From the NCBI GenBank assembly GCA_025453715.1, contig JALOPT010000099.1, positions 1 to 6,204 on the forward strand: DNA of 6,204 nt, in the 5' to 3' direction. Made by a program: the position numbers and the translations under genes. Positions 1 to 5,616 of the stretch are shown in pieces. Numbering within the stretch: the stretch's first letter is position 1; each line of letters starts with the position of its first letter. The notes beneath the pieces were generated by a model. It made no database searches and had not been told where the DNA came from. It saw nothing but the letters and a program-made list of their open reading frames with translations. The stretch is from Methanoregulaceae archaeon (GTDB lineage: Archaea > Halobacteriota > Methanomicrobia > Methanomicrobiales > Methanospirillaceae).

Positions 1-329
1 GTATCAGATATGGAATGCTCGAGCACACACGCCTCATCCGATGCTGCATGATCATCCATACCAAGGATCTCCCCGAGAAAACATTGCAGGACACGGTGTT
101 TTTTCAGCACCCGCTCTGCCGTAGTATGGCCCTGTTCGGTTAGACTGATGGCCCCTTTTTCATCGAAAACGAGATCTCCCTGATGTTGCAGGCTTGCTAA
201 ATTTGCTGAAACGATATCCTCTCCCCGGTGAAGGTCGTCTGCGACATCTTTTATTGACGGGGGTGCCTGCTCCGCAAGATACCTCACCAGTACCGCTTCG
301 AGATAATCTTCGCGCTCAGAGGATTCCAT
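1..329 (-). CDS. DtxR/MntR-family metal-dependent transcriptional repressor, N-terminal part (3' end outside window)
   Basis: This gene encodes a metal-sensing repressor of the DtxR/IdeR/MntR family; 109 residues are visible before the window ends. Residues 1-60 form the winged helix-turn-helix (EDYLEAVL near residues 7-14, recognition-helix region about 38-50). Residues 76-109 start the dimerisation and metal-binding domain, with the family hallmark HRVLQCFLGEILGMD followed by DEACVLEH. By alignment from memory, D8, H78, C101, E104 and H105 fall at metal-ligand positions, D8 as in MntR and C101 as in DtxR. The DtxR ancillary-site ligands Glu83 and His98 are replaced by Q82 and S97. The ATG at 327-329 is chosen because homology begins there and an in-frame stop lies 33 bp upstream. 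No convincing ribosome binding site precedes it, but a TATA-like box sits about 26 bp upstream, which suits a leaderless archaeal message. It lies downstream of cooC on the same strand and may sense iron, manganese or nickel; its targets are not shown by the sequence. Any C-terminal FeoA/SH3-like domain is outside the window. Confidence 0.9.
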   Translation of the reverse strand, partial: MESSEREDYLEAVLVRYLAEQAPPSIKDVADDLHRGEDIVSANLASLQHQGDLVFDEKGAISLTEQGHTTAERVLKKHRVLQCFLGEILGMDDHAASDEACVLEHSISD

Positions 330-341
330 ACCAATCGTATG
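327..341. promoter_or_regulatory. 15-bp inverted repeat over the start of the repressor gene, possible autoregulatory operator
   Basis: The plus strand reads CATAC-CAATC-GTATG, a perfect dyad with 5-bp arms that includes the repressor's ATG. If transcription starts at or near that ATG, a bound dimer would cover the start site, as expected for autoregulation. It does not resemble the known DtxR consensus, and the arms are short, so it may be chance. The 9-mer CATACCAAT within it recurs, inverted, at the cooC start (1261-1269). Confidence 0.25.
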
Positions 342-350
342 ATCCGGTTC

Positions 351-359
351 TATTTTATG
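351..359 (-). promoter_or_regulatory. TATA-like promoter element for the repressor gene
   Basis: On the minus strand the sequence ATAAAATA is centred about 26 bp before the repressor ATG. This is the spacing between an archaeal TATA box and the transcription start, so it would give a leaderless or nearly leaderless message. The absence of a good ribosome binding site before the ATG fits this. It is only a moderate match to the archaeal TATA consensus and has no clear BRE element. Confidence 0.35.
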
Positions 360-492
360 GATTTGTTACTCCCACCACTGAATTGCTTTGTAGTTGCGAC
401 ATAAACGGGCCTGCTGCCAGTCCCACCCTGACTTCCAGGGAGATCTTGGTTTCACGCGGGAAGCCATTCCACAGGGCCGGCAAACCTTTCAT
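355..492 (-). CDS. Doubtful 45-residue ORF overlapping the end of cooC
   Basis: The cooC stop overlaps a new ATG in an ATGA arrangement (4-bp overlap), and an AGGA motif lies a few bases before that ATG. The frame then runs 45 codons, starting MKGLPALWNGFPRETKISLE and ending in TAA just before the repressor's TATA-like box. The overlap is typical of translational coupling, and the ORF fills nearly all of the space between cooC and the repressor gene. Against it, I recognise no family, the composition is unremarkable and there is no visible domain, signal or membrane segment. The ribosome-binding-like bases also encode the lysine-rich cooC tail, where CATTTTATC occurs twice (490-498 and 510-518). 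It may be a random reading frame across a spacer or a non-coding repeat. Confidence 0.25.
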   Translation of the reverse strand: MKGLPALWNGFPRETKISLEVRVGLAAGPFMSQLQSNSVVGVTNP

Positions 493-1262
493 TTTATCCT
501 TTCTTTTTCCATTTTATCTGAAAAACCAGTCAGTTTGATGGCCATTTCCCTGACCGCCTCTTTCGCAGGGCTACCTTCGGGGAGCAGGGATACCGGAGTC
601 GCAGCAAGGTCTGCAGCTTCAACTGCAGGGTCATAGGGAACAACAGCGAGCGGGGTAACCTCAAAAACTCCTGCAGGGGCTATACCGCTTTTATACCGGT
701 TAAAAACCAGGTGCATGGAAGATCGGGGTATGCCAAGGTCAAGGGCGATATCAATAATCCTGGAAGCAGTGCGCAGGCCCCGTGCTCCGGGGTCACTTAC
801 GATCAGGAGGATGTCGGGGATGCCAATTGTGCCCCTGCTGATATGTTCCATCCCGGCCTCCGAATCAATAATGATAAACTGGTAATCCCGCTCAAGAAGT
901 CTCATGCAGTTCTTGAGAAGATCGTTAGCAAAACAGTAACACCCCGTCCCCTCTGGCCGACCCATTGCTATGAGGTCAAACCCGTCGTCCTCAACGAGGA
1001 CCTGGTAAAACCGGTACCTTATGTACTCGGTCCTGGTCATCCCGGGCGGAATGCTCTTCGTGAAGGCGTCTTCGCGCATCCCACCCAGGTTTTCACGGAC
1101 TTCCACACCCAGTGCCTCATGAAAATTTGCATTCGGATCGGCATCCACCGCAAGTACCGGTACTTTTCCCAGCCCGATCAGGGCCCGGACAAGAAGTGCA
1201 CTGATTGTCGTCTTGCCGGTACCCCCCTTTCCCGCAACCGCAATTGTGTAGGGGGCGGTCAT
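489..1262 (-). CDS. cooC: CooC/AcsF-type nickel-insertion P-loop ATPase (CODH/ACS maturation)
   Basis: This is a 257-residue MinD/SIMIBI-class ATPase of the CooC family, cytoplasmic proteins that couple ATP hydrolysis to nickel delivery into carbon monoxide dehydrogenase or acetyl-CoA synthase. The deviant Walker A is GKGGTGKTT at residues 11-19, with the signature lysine K12. Switch I is DADPNAN at 40-46. The CxC metal-binding motif (GCYCF) is at C108 and C110. The Walker B/switch II stretch is IIIDSEAGMEHISRG near 130-144, very close to CooC family sequences. The length is normal. I prefer the ATG at 1260-1262 because GGGGTG lies about eight bases before it; a GTG at 1272-1274 would add four residues (MVIP). 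Both lie in a strong inverted repeat. The gene follows the core MetE-like gene after 58 bp. No CODH or ACS catalytic gene is in view, so its client (CODH, ACS, or the cofactor of another protein) is not shown here. Confidence 0.9.
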   Translation of the reverse strand: MTAPYTIAVAGKGGTGKTTISALLVRALIGLGKVPVLAVDADPNANFHEALGVEVRENLGGMREDAFTKSIPPGMTRTEYIRYRFYQVLVEDDGFDLIAMGRPEGTGCYCFANDLLKNCMRLLERDYQFIIIDSEAGMEHISRGTIGIPDILLIVSDPGARGLRTASRIIDIALDLGIPRSSMHLVFNRYKSGIAPAGVFEVTPLAVVPYDPAVEAADLAATPVSLLPEGSPAKEAVREMAIKLTGFSDKMEKERIK

Positions 1263-1277
1263 TGGTATGACCACCCC
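1252..1277 (-). promoter_or_regulatory. Inverted repeat / RNA hairpin enclosing the cooC ribosome binding site and start codon
   Basis: The message strand reads GGGGTGGTCAT-ACCA-ATGACCGCCCC. The two 11-base arms pair at ten positions plus one U-G wobble around a four-base loop. The 5' arm contains the presumed ribosome binding site GGGGTG, and the 3' arm begins with the cooC ATG. As RNA it would hide both signals; as DNA it would be a 26-bp dyad suited to a dimeric repressor. The 3' arm codes for poorly conserved N-terminal residues (Met-Thr-Ala-Pro), so coding constraint does not explain it. Which mechanism applies is inference. Confidence 0.5.
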
Positions 1278-1294
1278 GGATTGTGTTGCCAGGT

Positions 1295-1308
1295 AAAAGA
1301 AAATAAAA
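1295..1308 (-). promoter_or_regulatory. T-rich tract between core MetE and cooC: archaeal-type terminator or promoter box
   Basis: The message strand reads TTTTATTTTCTTTT, starting 12 bases after the core MetE stop codon. Archaeal transcription often ends at such U-rich runs without a stable hairpin, so it could end the cdhD-to-core-MetE transcript. It is also the only AT-rich block about 25 bp upstream of a position just before cooC, so it could serve as a TATA-like promoter element whose transcript starts at the foot of the hairpin. The sequence does not separate these readings. The short CCAGG/CCTGG pairing around it has a loop too long to count as a terminator stem. Confidence 0.35.
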
Positions 1309-1320
1309 TCATACTATCAC

Positions 1321-2358
1321 TCATAAGCCTGGTTTTCCCCTGACACGTGCGGATATCATCGCGGCGGTATCCATAATGGTATATGATTCAGGTTCAGTGG
1401 CGAATCGTATCCCGCAGCTCGGAGTTATTATTGACTGTGCATCGAACAATTTTTCAGGGATATAGGAGGTCACTTCTTTCCTGATACCCATGTACCGTTC
1501 ATACAGTGATCCCGGGGTCTCCTGTGAAAAAATCCTGTTATCTGCTGGAACAATACCCCATGCGACCACCCCGCCATGCTCGAGGTACGTAAAAAGATCG
1601 TCACGGTACAGGAGAAATTCCTTCGTCGTCGCATATGCATCAAATGACACGACACCGGGGTCAAGAGAAAATATAAAATTCCAGTCAGTATTACTGCAGC
1701 AATGAATGCCAATGCTCCCCCCGAGCAAGTCAGCGATATCATGCCACCCTGACCTGACAGTGTCCATGTCTATCGGGACGACCGAGGACCCTAGGGCTGC
1801 AAGGTATGGTTCGTTCACCACCACCAGGGTATTTGTAACTCCTGAGATCCCCTGCAGCGACTGTTCGAGCCACCTTGCCCGGAGTGCGATAAGCTTTGAG
1901 AGGACATCTGCATACTGGCTGTCATAGTAAACCGGCCGTTTCTCCGCATCCACCACCTGCATACCAAATGTAACGGGGCCTGTAACCTGGCATTTTAAGG
2001 CAAATGGGGAGTGAAAAGGCCTTTTTATGAATTCATGAAATCCTGATGCGTATTCTGCTGAAACCTCATACGGTGCATAATTCCCTTCTATGTAATCGAG
2101 ATAAATCTGTTCCATTTCCGCTGAAAGTTCAGCGCCGCGGTCGACGAGGAGCCGGCCCTCCCTGATAACCCTGCCTGGAAGGCGTTCGGAATCACAAAAT
2201 ACAATATTTTCCAGGAGTCCGCGGTTAGGCAGGGTAGGAGCATATGGTAACTGCGGATATATCCTGATTACCTCATCGCAGGCTTTTACAGGGTCTGTGT
2301 GGGGAAGACTTCCAATACCTGTCGCCACGCTGCCCGGCGGGGCAAGGTGAACGGCCAT
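1321..2358 (-). CDS. Core (folate-independent) methionine synthase-like methyltransferase, MetE C-terminal-domain family, probably MesB-like
   Basis: This 345-residue protein matches the catalytic C-terminal half of cobalamin-independent methionine synthase (UROD/MetE superfamily TIM barrel) and lacks the N-terminal folate-binding half of the roughly 750-residue MetE. Visible landmarks are TGIGSLPHTDP (13-23), NEP at 182-184 (the substrate-binding IDEP position of MetE), HCC at 219-221 (H219 and C221 fit the zinc HxC motif), WGIVP (267-271) and TPSCGIRF (312-319, C315 as the last zinc ligand). The zinc Glu of MetE appears to be D240. Its predicted role is methyl transfer to homocysteine. Characterised core enzymes use methylcobalamin in vitro, and the MesB and MesC families are proposed to take methyl groups from the Wood-Ljungdahl CFeSP. 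The neighbouring CFeSP subunits and activator fit that well. The ATG overlaps the upstream stop (TAATG), with GGGGTG five bases before it, so translation is probably coupled. A different thiol acceptor is possible; assignment to MesB rather than MesC or another family is from memory. Confidence 0.75.
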   Translation of the reverse strand: MAVHLAPPGSVATGIGSLPHTDPVKACDEVIRIYPQLPYAPTLPNRGLLENIVFCDSERLPGRVIREGRLLVDRGAELSAEMEQIYLDYIEGNYAPYEVSAEYASGFHEFIKRPFHSPFALKCQVTGPVTFGMQVVDAEKRPVYYDSQYADVLSKLIALRARWLEQSLQGISGVTNTLVVVNEPYLAALGSSVVPIDMDTVRSGWHDIADLLGGSIGIHCCSNTDWNFIFSLDPGVVSFDAYATTKEFLLYRDDLFTYLEHGGVVAWGIVPADNRIFSQETPGSLYERYMGIRKEVTSYIPEKLFDAQSIITPSCGIRFATEPESYTIMDTAAMISARVRGKPGL

Positions 2359-4274
2359 TATGGCACCCCGTCAGGAATTTTTTTCATGCGGCATTCATCG
2401 AGCATTTTCTGGACACCGGGGAATAACGAAAGGTCCGTATGGGGCAGGAATGAGCTGCCCGTGTACTCATCCATGAAAGATGGTTCGGCGTTCAGCTCGA
2501 TATAGGCAATATTCCTTGCAATTTCATCCAGGGTTTTTCTCTTTTTCCGGTTGATTAATGCCATATTTGCACCCTCTACAGCCCCGTTTCCGATATTTTT
2601 GATCTGTTCAATCGGGACTTCTGGAATGAGCCCGATCATTATGGCATTTTCCTTGTGGATATAATTCCCGAATGCCCCCGAGAAATAAATGGTGGATAGT
2701 TCTTTTCTGTTTATTCCCGCCTGCTTCATCAGGGTTATGCATGCAGCGAGAATTGATGCCTTGCTCATGATGAGGTTCTTGATATCGTTCTCGGTAATCA
2801 CAATATCCTTGTTATTTCCACTTTCCGTTTTCCACGCGATCACGTATTCCGGGAAATGCGTGCCTTCCCGGATGCGGGGATGGATAATCTCTGTATTGAT
2901 CCGCCCCGTCCTGTCAACAACACAGGCCCTGAGAAGGTCCGCAAGAAGGTCAATGAGCCCGGACCCACAGATTCCCATCGGCTTTATGCCATTTATTGTC
3001 TGGTATTCCGGCTCCAGTGTAACAGGGTCAATCGTAATACGTTCAATTGCACCTGGGTTCGCTCGCATCCCGAAGAGGACCTCGCCACCTTCGAGGGCGG
3101 GTCCAGCAGCACCGGCACAAGAGAACATCCAGTCACGGTTCCCTAGTACCACCTCAAAATTCGTTCCGATATCAACAAGAAGTGAAATCTCATCCCTTTC
3201 ACCCATGCCGGATGCAAGGATATCAGCGATGATATCACCCCCAATGAAATCAGACACTGCCGGGAACAAGAAAACTGCTGCATCCTGCGAGACCTCAATC
3301 CCAAGTCTAGGGGCTGCGGTAGTCAGGTAACGCCGGACTACCGGGACATACGGTTCTTCGATCATGTATGCAGGATCAATTCCAAGCAGGATATGCGTCA
3401 TGATCGTATTCCCCGCAACCACAACCTCATAGATATCCTCCCTGTCGATACCTGCACCATTTGCTGCAGTTGTTATCGCCAGATTGATACTCTCGGCTGC
3501 GAGCGCCTGCAGCTTGGGGAGACCATTCTTCCTTGCAAAATTCACCCGCGAGAGGATATCCTCACCACAGCTGATCTGGCGGTTGTAATTTGATGCAATA
3601 CCAACAATATGCCCGTCAACAAGGCTCCGGATATACGCAACTACAGTGGTTGTACCGAGATCAATAGCAACACCGTACAGCTCAGACCTGGTGTCCCCTT
3701 TTTCAATATCGATAATCCGGTACCCGCCAGGGACCAGGGCTAGGGTGGCGGTTACCCTCCACCCGCTGTCACGAAGTACACGGGGCATCCCACGGAGGAC
3801 GTCCAGCGGTGCATACATTTTCTCGGCCAGCGGGCCCCCCTGCTTCTGGATCCCCCATACCAGCCTTGTCAGGTCAGGTGAGGGGTCTTCCAGTGTCGGT
3901 GGTGAGAGTTCTACATAGTATTTCCATACGGAAGGCTGAAAAACAGTCTCGATACCAAGTGATTCCATCAGGATTTTCTGCTGCTGGATTAATGAAGATT
4001 CAGGGATCTGGACGTGGAGGTCATCCCTGACGAATGCCTCACATGCGAGGCATGCCCCCTGGCCCAGTTCATCAGCGGTAAAAAATTTGCCAAATTTATC
4101 ACGATCAAATTCCACTGCACCGTTCTTTATATAAACGACGCATTTCCCGCATTTACCCTGCCCACCACAGACGACATTCATCTGGATCTGGGCACGCTGG
4201 ATTGCATCCAGAACGGTGTCCCCGGGTTCCACGGTGATCTTCCGGTAACTCGGAAGGAACGTGATAGTTGGCAT
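2358..4274 (-). CDS. acsV: RACo/AcsV-type reductive activator of the corrinoid iron-sulfur protein
   Basis: This 638-residue protein uses ATP hydrolysis to drive electron transfer to oxidised Co(II) corrinoid, returning CFeSP to active Co(I). Residues 1-95 form a plant-type [2Fe-2S] ferredoxin domain with C36-x5-C42-x2-C45 and a downstream CLAC, where C78 is the likely fourth ligand and C75 is an extra cysteine. A middle/linker region spans about 100-195. The ASKHA (actin/Hsp70-like, DUF4445) ATPase part starts at YGVAIDLGTTT (200-210, phosphate 1), continues with VVAGNTIMTHILLGI (285-299), DIGTNFEVVLGN (368-379, phosphate 2), GICGSGLIDLL (434-444) and FSGAFGNYI (531-539). Domain order and length match RACo and differ from methanogen RamA, which carries a C-terminal [4Fe-4S] domain. 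The start is fixed by homology and by direct abutment to the cdhE stop (TAGATG), with AGGAG upstream. Placement right after cdhE points to CFeSP as its partner. F373 replaces a small residue usual in the TNxE motif. Confidence 0.92.
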   Translation of the reverse strand: MPTITFLPSYRKITVEPGDTVLDAIQRAQIQMNVVCGGQGKCGKCVVYIKNGAVEFDRDKFGKFFTADELGQGACLACEAFVRDDLHVQIPESSLIQQQKILMESLGIETVFQPSVWKYYVELSPPTLEDPSPDLTRLVWGIQKQGGPLAEKMYAPLDVLRGMPRVLRDSGWRVTATLALVPGGYRIIDIEKGDTRSELYGVAIDLGTTTVVAYIRSLVDGHIVGIASNYNRQISCGEDILSRVNFARKNGLPKLQALAAESINLAITTAANGAGIDREDIYEVVVAGNTIMTHILLGIDPAYMIEEPYVPVVRRYLTTAAPRLGIEVSQDAAVFLFPAVSDFIGGDIIADILASGMGERDEISLLVDIGTNFEVVLGNRDWMFSCAGAAGPALEGGEVLFGMRANPGAIERITIDPVTLEPEYQTINGIKPMGICGSGLIDLLADLLRACVVDRTGRINTEIIHPRIREGTHFPEYVIAWKTESGNNKDIVITENDIKNLIMSKASILAACITLMKQAGINRKELSTIYFSGAFGNYIHKENAIMIGLIPEVPIEQIKNIGNGAVEGANMALINRKKRKTLDEIARNIAYIELNAEPSFMDEYTGSSFLPHTDLSLFPGVQKMLDECRMKKIPDGVP

Positions 4275-5612
4275 CTAGATTTTCCACTCCTTTACCAGGT
4301 AGTCGCCGATTTCTGCTGCATCGCGTGGCCCTACTAAAACCTTCCAACCGGTCTCATCCTCGATCTTGCCAGAAAGGGGCGATGCATAGCCGGGGATAAT
4401 CAGCTGGCGATGTGTTACAAGATTTTCAAGATCGAATTTTTTGATGGAGTCCCGGACAAGTGTTTCGTTCAGCTTACCCGCTGCAACAGCTGTAAGCACT
4501 GATAACCCCTCGGTGTCCACGATAAACATGTAACAGGGTACCCGGCTTGATTCAAGGTACCCCTGGACGGTGAAATACGTCAGCGAGAAATTCACCGTGA
4601 GCAGTACCGGGGATTCTTTTCCGGGATTTCCCACAGGATATATTCCGGGGTTCATCTGGATGGGTTTCTGTGGGTCAGTGTAGATATTCTGCCGAAGCGT
4701 CAGGGCAGCCACAGATGATGCCGGCCTGAGAGCCTGTGTTACGATAACGCCGGCATATTTATCGATACCGAGAATGAGCGCAGTGTCCTGCATCTCGTAT
4801 CGTGTAGTGTCAAGGAAGACGGGGTAACCGAGTTCTGGTGCTGACCGGGCTATTGACTTCTGGCGGATTTCCGTTGAAGCCGGGATATAGTCCCTGAGTG
4901 AAGGAAACGAAAGGTCGAGAAGCAGGTCGTTAATACCTTCCGCGCTGCAGAGTTTTGTCATCTCACCGAGCGACTGGACGTCATTTGCACTGACCACAAG
5001 GGGGGACCCGAATTTTTTGGCCAGGGCACACATTGGTTTATAGGTCTCCTTCGTGGCTGAGTAGATAAGTGGGCGAAAGTTTCCACACTTGTTAAGGCCT
5101 TCTTCCTGCACAGCAGGGTCTGGTGCCATTAATACCTCGGGGACATGTGTCCCGGTGGCCTCAACAATACCAACGGCCTTGGCAAATAATTCAGGGTCTT
5201 TGCTTTCATTCGTTATCGCTACCCCTGAGAACGTTAAATCTGTCCCGACCCGGACAAAATGTTCTGAACCAACTCTCCGGGTAACCTCTTCAATTTTTTC
5301 TGCAGGCCAGAGGTCAGAAACCTTGAACATGATCCCGGGGGGATGATAGAATGTCTTCTCATGGCGGAAAACCACGAATTCCTCTCCAACTGCAAACCTC
5401 CGTTCTCCAACCCCTATCTTGACCAGCTGGATGGGGGGGCGGGTTGACGCACCAAGAATATTTTTTGCATTACTATCGAGATACGGGCATTTTTCCACAT
5501 CCCCTTTACCGCTGGCAAGCTTCATTGCAAAGGTGAGGCAGGTCGGATCGCCGCATTCTTTGCAGTTCTTTTTTGGCAGCAGCTTGTAAATGTCAAGGGC
5601 TTTAAGAGCCAT
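4275..5612 (-). CDS. cdhE: Acetyl-CoA decarbonylase/synthase gamma subunit (corrinoid iron-sulfur protein large subunit)
   Basis: This 445-residue protein is the large subunit of CFeSP (CdhE, bacterial name AcsC), which binds the corrinoid that carries the methyl group between a methyl-pterin/folate methyltransferase and ACS. The N-terminal [4Fe-4S] motif is C17-x2-C20-x4-C25-x16-C42, in KKNCKECGDPTCLTFAMKLA, exactly the family spacing. A TIM-barrel domain occupies the middle. The C-terminal corrinoid-binding domain includes RQNIYTDPQKP (307-317), VNFSLTYFTVQG (about 340-351), VDTEGLSVLTA and IIPGYASPLSGKIEDETGW, all family landmarks. It is full length. I place the start at the ATG at 5610-5612: homology begins at MALKALDIYKLLPKKN and GGGGAGG lies nine bases upstream. 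An earlier ATG at 5654 would add 14 unrelated residues overlapping cdhD. The gene starts 4 bp after cdhD and ends flush against acsV. By eye the sequence is close to bacterial AcsC over its whole length. Confidence 0.95.
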   Translation of the reverse strand: MALKALDIYKLLPKKNCKECGDPTCLTFAMKLASGKGDVEKCPYLDSNAKNILGASTRPPIQLVKIGVGERRFAVGEEFVVFRHEKTFYHPPGIMFKVSDLWPAEKIEEVTRRVGSEHFVRVGTDLTFSGVAITNESKDPELFAKAVGIVEATGTHVPEVLMAPDPAVQEEGLNKCGNFRPLIYSATKETYKPMCALAKKFGSPLVVSANDVQSLGEMTKLCSAEGINDLLLDLSFPSLRDYIPASTEIRQKSIARSAPELGYPVFLDTTRYEMQDTALILGIDKYAGVIVTQALRPASSVAALTLRQNIYTDPQKPIQMNPGIYPVGNPGKESPVLLTVNFSLTYFTVQGYLESSRVPCYMFIVDTEGLSVLTAVAAGKLNETLVRDSIKKFDLENLVTHRQLIIPGYASPLSGKIEDETGWKVLVGPRDAAEIGDYLVKEWKI

Positions 5613-5616
5613 GATT

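Noticed and set aside
490..518. Direct repeat CATTTTATC (490-498 and 510-518)
   Set aside because: It encodes the Lys/Glu-rich CooC tail and is low-complexity; two short copies do not support a repeat element or promoter.
194..538. 114-codon plus-strand open frame across the repressor, spacer and cooC end
   Set aside because: It crosses two real minus-strand genes and their spacer, and its translation shows no family; the T-rich end reflects the A-rich cooC tail.
1289..1334. CCAGG/CCTGG pairing around the T-rich tract after core MetE as a hairpin terminator
   Set aside because: Only five pairs with a loop of about 35 bases; too weak for a stem-loop terminator, so only the T-rich tract itself was annotated.
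711..1343. 210-codon plus-strand open frame opposite cooC
   Set aside because: It lies antisense to a clear CooC gene with intact motifs; its translation has no recognisable domain and an erratic composition typical of a reverse-strand shadow.
2353..2363. GCCAT-A-ATGGC palindrome at the core MetE start
   Set aside because: Short arms around a single central base, overlapping the stop/start codons of two coupled genes; more likely chance than an operator.
2689..3330. 213-codon plus-strand open frame opposite the RACo gene
   Set aside because: It is entirely antisense to the conserved ASKHA domain and has a Ser/Arg/Pro-rich translation with no family resemblance.
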